NCBI RefSeq assembly: GCF_016097555.1
Contig: NC_054708.1
Span: forward strand, 6,852,764-6,916,763
Length of the DNA: 64,000 bases
Source: Gigantopelta aegis
Taxonomy: Eukaryota > Mollusca > Gastropoda > Neomphalida > Peltospiridae
Direction of reading: 5' to 3'
Every line of letters begins with the position of its first letter. Positions within the stretch are counted from its first letter, which is position 1. A program made the position numbers and the translations under genes. Below are positions 43,637 through 55,586 of this stretch, one piece after another. Below the pieces are notes generated by a model that saw only the letters and a list, made by a program, of their open reading frames with translations, did not search any database and was not told the origin of the DNA.

Positions 43637-44845
43637 AGGTAGGGTCAACTCAAACAAGAGCCTTATGTGTTGGAAAGATGCATACCCGGACCACCAACAC
43701 ATACTGACACTTTAGCAAATGAAAAACGCGTAAATTTAGAGTTAATAAAAAACCATGATTATTCCTGCTAACTGGGGGCAGCCATTTTGTTTCGTTTTTG
43801 TGACGTCCGGTGGGATAGGTTGGGGCAAAGTGACGTCAGCTCCTGACCATCTCCTGTATATACAGTGTAAACAAAAGCAGTAATTTTCGACAAGGCGCTT
43901 CTCTTTGATCAACCTGACTTGTAAAACAGCATAAATGACGTAATAATAAACTATTTAACTAAATATATTTCAAGTTGCATTAACGGAACAAAATGGGGTT
44001 ATAGTATTTTTCTCTGTTTAATAATCCAAAGGTAAAATGTACACTATTAGGCCTATTGATATGATACATTGGAGCGAAAACGACAACCCACGATACCCAA
44101 GTGATAATTTTCTTTTCTTTAGGACTACGTAATTGGTCAGTTCTGTGGTTTTAGATGGAAAAGTCTACTTAATCAATAGTTTTACAGAACTATTTAGAGT
44201 AATAAACCATGTCCATTACAATTTTAGGGGCGACAGGTAATATTCCACAATACCGGTATGTATTTTTGTGTCTAGACAGTCGATTAATTGGCTCTTCTAG
44301 TTACCAGTCAAATACCAGCCAATCAGGAATCACAGGTAGAAGCAACTAACAGCATAGACCAATTAACTAAGAAAACACTCTGTGTATCATTTCATTTCAT
44401 TACGTAGGTTAATGCATGGGCAAAACATTGTTCGTTGTTTCGACTTGTTGTGTAGCCATTTTGACAATGGTATTTTATTTTGTATTGAAAAATAATATAT
44501 ATAGTGCTGGATATACTTATTGCTGGCTTACTGGGATGTGTATTATTACAGAACATTGCAATGTATGACTATTTATCATCCCGCAAAAACCAGGTAGATT
44601 GTGTTTCTCTAGTTCTAAGGCTCATTCCTGACGTTATGCGTTAAGTATTACGTAACCACCAGCTCGCCAGAGGGCGTACTCACTGAGATGGTACAAAATG
44701 GCTGCGCCCGTTATATATAATAGCCGTCACATTTAACCATTTTATTAATTAACTATATGATTATACATGTTGATATTAAGCAATAATGTGCATTATATAT
44801 CGTTGAATATGCATACCAGGCCAAATGCCTTAATTGTCCTCTCCT
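43637..44845. mobile_element. TTAA-flanked element, related inside to 55587-57395
   Basis: TTAA lies at 43633-43636 and 44846-44849. The ends are weakly inverted (AGGTAGGGTCAACTC and, inverted, AGGAGAGGACAATTA). The interior at about 43870-44170 matches 56205-56510, with common blocks GACAAGGCGCTTC, TGACTTGTAAAACA and ATGGGGTTATAGTATTTTTC. No protein recognised. Confidence 0.55.
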
Positions 44846-44849
44846 TTAA

Positions 44850-45986
44850 TAAGAAATGTACCTTTTATCAGTTTCCCAGTCTAACCAACAAAAACAAAAA
44901 ATATATATATATATATCAATATCACTGTATTTATTTAATCCGTGAGCATGTTGATGTCTGTTTTGAAACAAAATCCATTATTTAGCTAATCTAATAATTA
45001 AAAATTATTAGTTATCAATAAAATAATTGCAAACACTGAGCAACATGTTTAATTTTTATGATGCATATTTGTGAATGTATATCATTTTATACAATTTCAT
45101 TTGTACATAAATCTCCACTTGTTATTCACTTCGTAGTAAATCGTTTTGAATCTGAAGATGAGTTTTGAGAAATCCTCCACGCAGAATAATATCATTTGTT
45201 ATGCACTTACATAATTATGAATTATAATATAAACAATGATTAGCTTTACATTTAATACCTGAAAATGTGGTAGACTGTAGAAGCAGAATTATGTACTTGT
45301 TGAAAAATTAGCTGCTTTCATAATTTATTCATTATGTTGATCATTCAGTACTCGGTAAGTACTGGTATGTAAAATACAGTGAAATCCTACTCAAAATGAA
45401 AGAAAACCAAATTAATGCATAAACATACTTGTTACAAGATTGCAGACAGCAAGAAAATCCATTTCTTTATACCTGTATTTCTAAAATCATGTAACATTAT
45501 GTACATAAATTCAGTCTTCTTTTCCTGAAATGTATGTACATTCTTTAAAGTTTCTTGTTTTTCTCCCATAATTTACATTGTGCCTTCCAAAACATTTACA
45601 AAAGTATTAAAAAAGAATTGTCCCAACAAATATTGTAAAAAAGTCATTAAATATTGGTGAAAAATGGAAGAAATTATATTTACAATGCCCGGTGTTGAAC
45701 TATATTAAAATATGTAAATATATGTTGTTAATTCAAAGACATAATCCATGACAGTATGCTATAGATCTTTTCAGTTGTATTAGCTTGCTCAGTTTGACAA
45801 CTTGTTATATCTAGCAGATGAAACTAATATTAGTTTGATGAAAACTGTTGCAATAAGCATCCCATAATTTAGTACAACATTTGTTTTATTAATATCTGTA
45901 ATGAACAAACCACTAAACATAATATTTTTTTCAGTCATGCCACTTTTAACTGCTTCTTAACCATGTGTTATACTTATAGATATATA
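44850..45986. other. Intergenic, nothing recognised
   Basis: AT-rich sequence with a short (AT)n run near 44901. No coding pattern or repeat that I can name. Confidence 0.5.
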
Positions 45987-45988
45987 TA

Positions 45989-46954
45989 CAGTAAAATCTC
46001 ATTGGCTCGAACACTGTCGGTGCATCAAAGTGTGTTCGACCCATTGGGTAGTTAGAACCATGCATTTGGCCGTTGTCAGGTGCTTCTCTAACACAAAAAC
46101 CAATCGGAATACCTCGCATATTTCTGTAAAACTGGCTTGGGCGAGATGGTCCGATTGACTCATGAGTAACAAAGTCGCCGTCAAATGTCGGATGAGATAC
46201 ATATTTGTAACTATTATTTATCACCGTTAAATAAACAAATAACAAACACACTGGCAGTTTGTATTTATAAATATTTATTAATTTAAAAAATCGTTCTTTA
46301 TTATGCTGTTGTAGAATCTTTTGCGACATATTGACAACGTTGAGAAAAAATGAAAGTGCATGAAGCAGAGGCGGAGGCCCTTTAGCCTACCTGTTATTGT
46401 TGCAATCACTACATTACATTGATATCTCGTGTATTTCAAGTTAAAAGCAAAATATGCCGACGCTCATGCGTAAAACGATTAAAGTAAACCGGCGAGGCCT
46501 GCCTAGGCTCACTAACTGATTGGTGTTACATGCAAGGTTCATTCAGCTAACGATTATCGTAGTACAATTGTCTGTACTAGAAAGATAATTACCGATAGGT
46601 GCTAAATAAACAACATGATAAGCTGGCATATGATCTAGGCTTTATTCGTTCCACTTACGAATTTATAATAACTTACTCTGTGACTGACGTGAAAGGGTCG
46701 ATGAAAAATTTGTACATAAATAATGTTTTGTATTTCTTCGGACAGACTTAGTCGTTCGAGCTAAATATGTTTAATTTTACAGTTCGGACCAATAAACTGG
46801 TTCGAGAGAAAGCTTCTGTTCGACCCAAGGGGTATTCGACCAATCAGCACCAAAATAAAAGGGTTTAATAGAACAAAAAATCGGGACATTGTGCTCGGTT
46901 TGAGAATACCGGTAGGTTCGACTGTTGGGCGTTCGAGCCAATGAGATTCTACTG
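45989..46954. mobile_element. Pogo/Tigger-like MITE
   Basis: Terminal inverted repeats: CAGTAAAATCTCATTGGCTC at the left, and CAGTAGAATCTCATTGGCTC when the right end is inverted (one mismatch), flanked by TA on both sides. TTCGAGC / GTTCGACC motifs recur near both ends. CAGT termini with TA duplication fit the pogo group of Tc1/mariner. It is 966 bp; a 127-codon minus-strand frame (46329-45946) crosses its left edge and does not look like a transposase. Confidence 0.85.
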
Positions 46955-46956
46955 TA

Positions 46957-48960
46957 GCTACTTTAATTTATAACTTTTCTTACATTATTTTGTTACCGTT
47001 GTAACGAAAATAGTGAATGAAAAGTGCCAAGACAGATGCAATAAAATGATATCTCCTGTGAGTAACTATGCAAAAAAATATGTTTTACATATCAAATTTT
47101 ATGTTTACATATGTATGATTATTTTTAAACAACTATCTTATTATTTTGTACTTAAATGAGTCACTATCAATGTTTGGAAAATGTAAAAGTAAATATTTTT
47201 ATATGTGTTTATTTAAATTGAAATTAAATAATATTATTGGCATGTATTGATGATAAGAATTGATTGTTATAATTGTGCCATATTGAAATGTGTTAATCTT
47301 ATATAGAATACCACGACAATATTTTTATCATTCAATTTCTTTCTGTGTTGGTATCAATGGTAACTCCAAATGATGTTCATTGGTTACTGTAAATGATGTA
47401 CATCATGCATTTAACAATAGCTGTTTACTGTTTTATTTCAAAAGCCCTGTAATCTGTATTTGTTAGAGATATAAGATATAGGCATCAGGAGACTGGAGCT
47501 TTTTAATGAAACTACATGTAATTGATTTTCTAGAAATTATGACTGAATTAGGGTGAGTGGGGAACAGGAGTTACGAGAAGACAACTCTGCATAAAGACAC
47601 TGACAAAACCATAACAGGGTCCTAGAGAGACACCATGTCACATAAAATCTTCATATCATGTGTCATATAAATATGATGTGATGTAATATCAATTTTATCA
47701 TACACTTTGGGAAAATATCTCTTTTTTCCTCCTCTTTGTTTTTTTTATTACCATTTCGGGAAAATTTTGTTTGTATTATGAATTAAATTTTTATTATTGT
47801 TATGAATTGTCTGTGTTTACTTCACATTAAAAAATACAATTGAAATATACAGGGTAAATATATATTGTATTATCTATGCAGATTTACACAGACAACCCTG
47901 CTGTACATGACACCCAATATAACAACCACCTATCTATAAAGGGCAAGACGGCTATGTCTGCCGTACATGACATTTTGCTTTACACTACTGTACATAGTCA
48001 TCACCTGCACACATAAATGACATTTAGCAAATCTTTCTGGTGCCATTATAGGTTGACACTTTGCCTGTGTTATGATTTTATGCACATTCTTAGCTTGACA
48101 TATCTTCATTTGCCTCATTCTTATTTAATTTATGTTTTACTTATTTCTTTTGCCATACAACTTAATAATTTAAATAGTAACTTTATAATAAAACTATCAA
48201 CTATGAGCTGTATGGTTTAAATATATTTCACTGCATACTTTGTGATGTCATTTTGATGTGTTAATAGTAATAATTTTGCAAATCATAAAAATTATGTCAC
48301 CATTCAAAAAATTATAAGAATTACGCCACTATTTAAAGGGAGTTAACCGTTGGTCCTTTTTTTCTTTTAGCCAATTCTAAAAGTCAATTTTAATGCAGAA
48401 TTTGCAATAGTTTTTTATAAAATGAAAATAGCCTTTGAAGAATATCATCTGATATTTGACTACAACTTTGCAAAACATTTATTTTGTCTGGTTTTATAAA
48501 GTTAACATTTAAACATCATGTTGCATAAATAAATATGTGTAAGTTCCGTGTAAATATAACTCTGTATGTTGAATGTGTCTTCAACAAGTGGTGTACTGCA
48601 AGCAATTGAGTGTGGTTTTAAGTAACCACAAATTAGTTTATTCTAGTTTTAATTATCCTTTTAATTGCTGACTTTCATCATTTTAGTATTGGGGATTTTT
48701 TAAGGTCACAAAACATCTTCTGGCGAGGTGTTTTAATGTATTGTATATAATGCCACAAAGATATTTTTTGTACAGTTATTTTGTTTAATATATTTGATAT
48801 GTATATGAATGCAAATACTATTTACAAAATTTTATTTGCAATGGGTAGTTTAATATTGATTGTTCCTACAGATTGTATACAACGTCAATGTTGTTTTTGC
48901 CATTGGTATACTATTAATAATAGTTTGTTGTATTTTTGCTTTATTTTAGAATGTCATTAA
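46957..48960. other. Intergenic, nothing recognised
   Basis: Strongly AT-rich. Scattered short frames only. I found no repeat ends, exons or RNA gene. Confidence 0.5.
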
Positions 48961-48963
48961 TAT

Positions 48964-49083
48964 GAGAGAGAGAGACAGAGAGAGAGACAGAGAGAGAGAA
49001 AAAAAAAAAAAAAACCCAGAGAGATGGGGAGGGAGGGTGAGAGTGAGTGTTGGGAGAGAGTGACAGCCAGACAGACAGACAGA
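48964..49083. repeat. Purine-rich (GA)n tract
   Basis: GAGAGAGAGACAGAGAGAG-type sequence with an A run in the middle and CAGACAGACAGA near the end. Confidence 0.9.
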
Positions 49084-49420
49084 GACCGGGACAGGTTGTG
49101 GTGTTGTGTTAATAATTTTTGACCATAACATAAATACGATCTTCCTCACTCATGAATACCATGGCTGCCAACACTTGATGAAATCCACTTCCTAGAATTG
49201 TAGTTATCTTACAAAAACACATGATCTGCAGATGGACCTATAGTTTCAACTTTGACTTGGCAATGTCTTTGATAAAATACACCCACTTGAAGCAGAGTTG
49301 TTTTGTAGAAACCAAGGATACGTTCCTCTTGTGCCAACATAAGAATTTTTCCATTTAAAACGATTTTCAGAATAACTTGCATTAATTAAGTAATTGATAG
49401 TGAACTACAGTTACAGTTAG

Positions 49421-49563
49421 CGTAAGAGCAACATGCCAGTGTGGTATAGTCCCCAAGTAAGAGCAACATGCCAGTGTGGTATAGTCCCCAAGTAAGAGCA
49501 ACATGCCAGTGTGGTATAGTCCCCAAGTAAGAGCAACATGCCAGTGTGGTATAGTCCCCAAGT
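49421..49563 (+). repeat. 35-bp tandem repeat, four copies
   Basis: Nearly identical copies of GTAAGAGCAACATGCCAGTG plus TGGTATAGTCCCCAA. No gene nearby. Confidence 0.95.
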
Positions 49564-50261
49564 ATATGAGACAGCTGTTTTATATACCATGATTTGAGAA
49601 ATATTGTTACGTTTTCTTTACAATTAATGCACATGCTGAGATATTGCTTGTGGGGTTCTTCTAGAATATATCATATGTGGGGGTGATGGGGAGGGTTAGG
49701 CAATTTAAAAAATATTGCCACTATCCACATTTTAATTATTTTTTAAGATATGTTTACATATGTTTAATATGTGGCAGACTCACGAAACAAAAAATATTTA
49801 CAATCCCTCCCAACTCCATCCCCACCCTATGTAGTTAATTCTGGAACAACCCTTATGGACTGATACAAACTATTATTCATGTTTTTTTCTGTTGACCATC
49901 ATTGGTTGTGAATGTCATGTGTGCACCTGGCAAGCTGTGAAAGTGTCTTGTTGTTATCATTCAGTATTACTAGTTGGTAGATGGAATATCAGTTTGTTAT
50001 TGATTTATTTGTGTTTTTATGTTAAAATATGAAACAAGTGCAATGTTGCTAGGCTTATGGGGAAATATGGTACCTAAATAGTATTCATCATTAACATAAA
50101 TAATGTATAACGTTTTTACATAGGTGTAGTTACAGCTTACTAGTGAGTAGAACTGCTGCTTTATTGATCAGCTGATTTCATTTATTAGTCCTTATTAATT
50201 AAATTATTAAATTAAATTAAATTAAATTATGTTTATGTAATTACTTATAGTCCTTCTCACA
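49564..50261. other. Intergenic, nothing recognised
   Basis: AT-rich, with a short AATTA-type run near 50196-50228. Confidence 0.5.
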
Positions 50262-50450
50262 AGGAACACCTTTTATCATACTATGGAACTTACTACAAGT
50301 TACTAATTTCTGAGCTGATTGTTTTTTAAATTGCACACAAAAATAGTATTTTTTTGTTATTTCCAAAACATTTTTACTTTTCTTCTTACTTCAAACCAAA
50401 CTGAAATTGTTTACAAAAAGACCTTTTGTAGAAGGATGAGACGGACTATA
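50262..50450 (+). repeat. Dispersed repeat R1, copy 2
   Basis: Shares ATACTATGGAACTTACTACA and TTTTGTTATTTCCAAAAC with the copy at 57415-57630 and, inverted, with 27843-28035. The right edge, near AGACGGACTAT, resembles AACGGACTAT in the 57-kb copy. Confidence 0.75.
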
Positions 50451-50492
50451 ATTACGTAACACACTAGTTCGTCCTCATAATTATACGTATAT

Positions 50493-50645
50493 ATAGAGGA
50501 TACTCCCCGAGTGTCTTGTGATATCATCATTTATCAGCACCAGTTGATAAAAGTATGAAATCGGAGGCTTGCCGAAAATTTTTATACTTTTATCAATGAG
50601 TGCTGACAAATGATGATAACACAAGACACGAGGGCAGTATTCTTT
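50493..50645. repeat. Long imperfect hairpin
   Basis: GTGTCTTGTGATATCATCAT...TGATAAAAGTAT faces ATACTTTTATCA...ATGATGATAACACAAGACAC, with arms of about 50 bp and a short loop around 50565. GGATACT-like bases continue the pairing outward. Confidence 0.8.
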
Positions 50646-51650
50646 TTATCATCCATTATCATTCTTTTCATTTGCGACAGTTGTAAACAATGTCAGTAAT
50701 GTGGGTTGAATGTCACTATATTTGGCAGTGGTAGACTCGTTAACTAGCAGAATGACAGTGATGTGACATCACAAATGATAGTTGTAGCGCTGAAACATAC
50801 ACAGTGATGTAGCGAAAGAAGGGATATATCCTAGGAGAATATCACAGGAGATATCGCAAATTATAGTGCCAGTGATATCTCTTACAAAAGCCTTTAATGG
50901 ATGATAATATATATATATACTATTTGGATCCTGATTATTGATAAAGGATGTGTTAACAGCCAGACTACTTGTGTTTGGTTATATTACATTAATCTTAAAA
51001 TATTAATACTGAGAGGAGTATGACGAGTTAGATGGTGAAACAAATACATTAGCTGTGCTGTTACCAACAGTTGAAATGAAATCCATGTATGATAACCTTT
51101 CTACAAAAAAAAAGTTTTTAGTCCCCTACAGGTCCAACATGTATTGCTTTAGCAGTACTCTCAGAATACTGTACTTGTTTAAATAAAATAAAATTCATTG
51201 GCATGATGCATATATTCATATGTCATTGAATAGTGTAACAGGACCAATGTGTAGACAGAGCTTTAGATTGCACCAAGGCTGAGGCAAGAAAGGGTGTGCC
51301 CAAACTAAGTATGCCCAAAATAAGCAACCCTAAATTAAGTACAAACTTGCTAAATCCAAAACATTTCACCTCAAAATCAATGGAATGTTAAACAGTAGTT
51401 AGATTAAAATAACTTAAAATACATTTCTGAACAGTGAATATGTAGAACGTTTTACCAGCTATTATGAACATTACTGCACTAAAAAGACCTTGGTGTGCTC
51501 AGAACAGACAGACAACAACAAAAAGAAGCCTGTTGCCCAACTGAGTGAGATCTAAAGCCCTGCTAGATATTGAACTTGTGATTCACTGACAGAGTTGTTC
51601 ACAGATCTCAGCAGAACTTCCAGGTCCTAGTTGTTCAACAGTTGCTTAGC
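50646..51650. other. Intergenic, nothing recognised
   Basis: No gene. A short (AT)n run lies near 50905-50922. Confidence 0.45.
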
Positions 51651-51654
51651 TTAA

Positions 51655-52439
51655 AAGGGACAGACCCTAGTTTCTAAACACTAAGGCATAGTTTTTACTG
51701 TTAATAGTCATTTTTTATCACTGAAATCAAATATTACTTAGAGTTTATTGCTTAGATTATCCATGTTCATACAACAGAAGTGTTTCTGGTCATCCAGGTG
51801 TTTCTAATACCAAAACATGCATTTTTCATATTTTTAAAAACGCATGTGCGCCTGAGAAGTAACCATTATGGAGACGAGCTCTAGTCTATTTTTGAGGGTA
51901 TTTCCTTGTTTCAACGTCACAGACTCTTGTTTTACTCTGTCGTAACTATATCCAAATGTGTTACAGGTTTGAAAGTAAAGTAAAGTTTGTTTTATTTAAC
52001 GACGCCGCTAGAGCACATTGATTTTTTATCTTATCATCGGCTATTGGACGTCAAACATATGGTCATTCTGACACTGTTTTTAGAGGAAACCCGCTGTCGC
52101 CACATAGGCTACTCTTTTTACGACAGGCAGCAAGGGATCTTTTATTTGCGCTTCCCACAGGCAGGATAGCACAAACCATGGCCTTTGTTGAACCAGTTAT
52201 GGATCACTGGTCGGTGAAAGTGGTTTACACCTACCCATTGAGCCTTGCAGAGCACTCACTCAGGGTTTGGAGTCGGTATCTGGATTAAAAATCCCATGCC
52301 TCGACTGGGATCCGAACCCAGTATCTACCAGCCTGTAGACCGATGGCCTGCCACGACGCCACCGAGGCCGGTTACAGGTTTGAAGACTTTAACTAAACTT
52401 AGTGTCCATGTTTACGGGTTGAAACTAGGGTCTGCACCT
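51655..52439. mobile_element. TTAA-flanked MITE, copy 2, with a SINE inserted
   Basis: The left end AAGGGACAGACCCTAGTTT and right end GAAACTAGGGTCTGCACCT are inverted repeats, with TTAA at 51651-51654 and 52440-52443. Without the SINE (51979-52373) the element is about 390 bp. The interior matches 9430-9700 and 53290-53580. Confidence 0.8.
51979..52373 (-). repeat. Complete SINE in minus orientation with target duplication
   Basis: On the minus strand: tRNA-like head (CCTCGGTGGCGTCGTGGCAG) with B-box-like GGTTCGGATCC, then the middle and the tail ending GTCGTTAAATAAAACAAAC. GTTACAGGTTTGAA is repeated on both sides (before 51979 and after 52370), as expected from LINE-driven insertion. It interrupts the MITE. 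Confidence 0.9.
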
Positions 52440-52700
52440 TTAACCTGTCGTCATTATAACATGTTCCTGATGGACAGAGCGTTTTTAACAACTACAATTA
52501 CATGTCCAACACATTTTATTGTTTACATTAATCATCCGTGACATTATCAGTGTGTTACAGGTTTGAAACTAGGGTCTGCACCTTTAACCCATCGGCACTA
52601 TAACATGTTCCTGATGGACAGAGCGTTTTTAACAACTACAATTACATGTCCAACACATTTTATTGTTTATATTAATCATCAGTGACATTATCAATGTGTT
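52421..52700 (+). repeat. 144-bp tandem duplication
   Basis: Two units starting GAAACTAGGGTCTGCACCTT at 52421 and 52565, so the right end of the MITE is present twice. Differences are few. Confidence 0.9.
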
Positions 52701-52894
52701 TCTTGTTGCCCTAATGTTTGTAGTAGCTAAAACTTCAGTTTACTTACTAATACACGTATATATTTTTTCATATGTACAAAATTATTAGCAGGTAAAATCA
52801 TGTTTCAGGTGATCAGAAACACCTTGTATATAAAGACACTGATATTCTAAAGAAGAAAATGCATTTTATATGTAATTATGTTATTAAAATATCT

Positions 52895-53050
52895 CGGGCG
52901 GGACATAGCTCAATGGTAAAGCACTCGCTTGGGTGGTTAGTGTGGGCTCATTGGGCTATTTCTCGTTCCAGCCAGTGCACCATGACTGCTATATCAAAAG
53001 CGTGGAATGTGCTATCCTGTTCATGGGATGGTGCATATAAAAGCTCTGTG
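52895..53050 (+). repeat. SINE, 3' part missing
   Basis: Head GGGCGGGACATAGCTCAATG, then GGGCTATTTCTCGTTCCAGC, GCTATATCAAAAGCGTGG and GTGCATATAAAAG. The tail is absent. Confidence 0.85.
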
Positions 53051-53252
53051 GGTCAGAAATGTGCTACAATAGCTGAAAACTCACAACAGTCTATTTTAGA
53101 TAACAATTTTAGACCACTTTATAAATTAGTGAAAAGAACTTCTAAAAATGACTTTCTGTTTTTTCTTTTTTTAAACAACTTATAAGAAATTATTTTAAAA
53201 ACTGTGGTTGCTCCTGCGAAGATGACTATTTCAATAGCTGATGGTTAGTTAA

Positions 53253-53614
53253 AGGGACATACCCTAGTTTTTAAACACTAAGGCATATTTTTGACTATTA
53301 TAGCCGTTTTTGATAACTGAAATCATACTTTACTTAGATTTTATGGTTTAGATTATCAATTTCCATACATTCGAAGTGTTTTTGGTCTTTATGTTTTTTT
53401 TAATATCACAAAATGCATTTATCATATTTTTAAAAATGCATGTGTGTCTGAGAAGTATCAGTTATGGAGTCGAGTTTTAATCTATTTTTAGAGGGCATTT
53501 CATCATGTCAAAGTCGCAGACTTGTATTTCACTCAATTCTAACTTTATCCAAATGTGTTACAGGTTTGTAGATTAACTAAAAGATTTCAGGGGTTGAAAG
53601 TAGGGTCTGTCCCT
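53253..53614. mobile_element. TTAA-flanked MITE, copy 3 (compact, 362 bp)
   Basis: AGGGACATACCCTAGTTT at the left; AAAGTAGGGTCTGTCCCT at the right; TTAA at 53249-53252 and 53615-53618. It looks like the uninterrupted form of the copy at 51655. Confidence 0.85.
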
Positions 53615-54275
53615 TTAATCTAGGCCTATACTTGAACAACTGGGTTCAGGATATATCTGTTTGAATTAGTTTAATACATGTTTGTACAGATATTACTACT
53701 ACTAAGTGCTGGTATTTGTTTCAGTAAACCATTTTTAAAATCCTTTATAGCACGACTATTTGGTTTTTTAGTTTTGTTTTTTGTAGGTACTTAATTTTAA
53801 TTTTAATTTGATGTAAATTATCAGAAATGCCTTGTTGATTGACAAAATGGGAATTATTTTGGTGATATTTTAAAGAAATTGTTTTGCAATAAATTGGTAC
53901 ACAGTTCAGCTGGTTTGTTTTATTATTTCAAGGGGAAAATATGAATTTTAAGAAAAAACATTGGTCATTATTTCCTTCGGTCATTTTCCCCCCTTTTTTT
54001 CTTTCTAACTGGAATAAAAATTGATTGAACTTTTTGTAATAAATGAATAGAATCTAACAATTTGAAATATTTTTTTAAACTCTGTCTTATATAATATATG
54101 ATTTTAATTTAAATGTATCTGTTTATATTTATAGTCATTCAATTTGATTTTATGGAATATCATTGAACTGAAGTTTGCAGGGGAGAGTGCATGTAATTTG
54201 AAATGTGTAACTTATTAACATTGAAAACTTCTTTGTGGTAATTCCAGCCCATGCATATGTAGCAGTTTTTGTGTA
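53615..54275. other. Intergenic, nothing recognised
   Basis: Very AT-rich sequence without coding pattern. Confidence 0.5.
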
Positions 54276-54289
54276 AAATGAGAACCCCA

Positions 54290-54925
54290 GACATGTTTGG
54301 CTTTTTCTCATTCTAGACTGCTCCACGACTGGTATACCAAATGCTGTGCCATGTGCTATCCTGTCTGTGGGATGGTGCATATAAAACATCCCTTGCTACT
54401 AATGGAAAAATGTAGCAGGTTAGACTATATTTCAAAATTACAGCATGCATGGCATCCAATAGCCAATGACCAGCCTTGGTGGCGTCGTGGTTAGGCCATC
54501 GGTCAACAGGCTGGTAGGTACTGGGTTCGGATCCCAGTCAAGGCATGGGATTTTTAATCCAAAAACCGACTCCAAATCCTGAGAGTGCTCTGCAAGGCTC
54601 AATGGGTAGGTGTAAACCACTTGAACCGACCAGTGATCCATAACTGGTTCAACAAAGGCCATGGTTTGTGCTATCCTGCCTGTGGGAAGTGCAAATAAAA
54701 GATCCCTTGCTGCTAATCGGAAAGAGTAGCCCATGAAGTAGCAACAGCGGGTTTTCTCTCAAAATCTGTGTGGTCCTTAACCATATGTCTGACGCCATAT
54801 AACCGTAAATAAAATGTGTTGAGTGTGTCGTTAAATAAAACATTTCCTTCTTCTTCCATTAGCCAATGATTAATAAATTAATGTGCTATTAGTGGTGTTG
54901 TTAAACAAAACAAACTTTAATTTTA
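54290..54925 (+). repeat. SINE interrupted by another SINE
   Basis: The left half (54290-54472) runs from TTTTCTCATTCTAGACTGC to CCAATAGCCAATGA; the right half (about 54858-54925) resumes at ATTAGCCAATGATTAATAAA and ends TTAAACAAAACAAACTTTAA. The shared TAGCCAATGA is the target duplication of the inner SINE. Confidence 0.88.
54473..54855 (+). repeat. Complete SINE, nested
   Basis: tRNA-like head (CTTGGTGGCGTCGTGGTTAG; GGTTCGGATCCCAGTC), middle (AAAGGCCATGGTTTGTGCTA; GCAAATAAAAGATCCC), and end (GTGTCGTTAAATAAAACATT with a CTTCTTC tail). It is among the least diverged SINE copies here, consistent with being the younger of the nested pair. Confidence 0.92.
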
Positions 54926-55115
54926 TGTTTAGTGTGTAAATGTGTGCACTGACCCGTTAATAAATGGGTTTGTTAGACGTTACCGTGGGAGCAACCAATG
55001 TGTTGCACCCAGGCATTAAAAACATTTGTGGGTACTACTAATATTAATAAAAGCTACTATATAAAGACAAATAATCTATGGCCTTAGCGATAGATATATT
55101 TTATTTATTTTCATT

Positions 55116-55366
55116 TCATTTCAACTTATTTTCGTGCTTATATCCAATTAAGGTTCAAGCACGCGGTCATGGGCACACAGCTATCTGAGCTGTCTGTCCA
55201 GGACAGTGGGTTAATTGTTGTTAGTGAGAGAGAAGAGGTGTAGTGGCCTTACACCTACCCAAAGTGTCGTTAAGACGTGCTCTGGATGGGAGCCGGTACC
55301 GGGCTCCGAACCCTGTACCTACCAGCCTTATGTCCGATGGCTTAACCACGACTCCACCCTGATTTA
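55116..55366 (-). repeat. SINE family B, second copy
   Basis: Plus-strand blocks TTTCATTTCAACTTATTTTC, TTATATCCAATTAAGGTTCA, GTCCAGGACAGTGGG and GGCTTAACCACGACTCCACC match the copy at 30774-31040. The tRNA-like head is at the right end. Confidence 0.85.
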
Positions 55367-55586
55367 TACAAAAATTGCAGATAACTCTTGTTGATTGTTG
55401 TATGTTAAAAGTTATTCCCCTTTATCAATGGCCACGTCGTCTGATTATGTACAGATCGGCCGATATCTCGGATTATGAATCCTGGGCTTCTATAATTTTA
55501 TAAAAATCCACTAACCATGGGATCATTGATTCAATGATGTAAAACATTTACTAGTCATGATTATAATTTCACTAGACTAACTTTAA

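Noticed and set aside
45946-46329. Minus-strand frame of 127 codons at the pogo-like MITE
   Set aside because: It crosses the element boundary and lacks transposase features.
48949-49149. Minus-strand frame rich in Ser and Leu
   Set aside because: It is a translation of the (GA)n tract.
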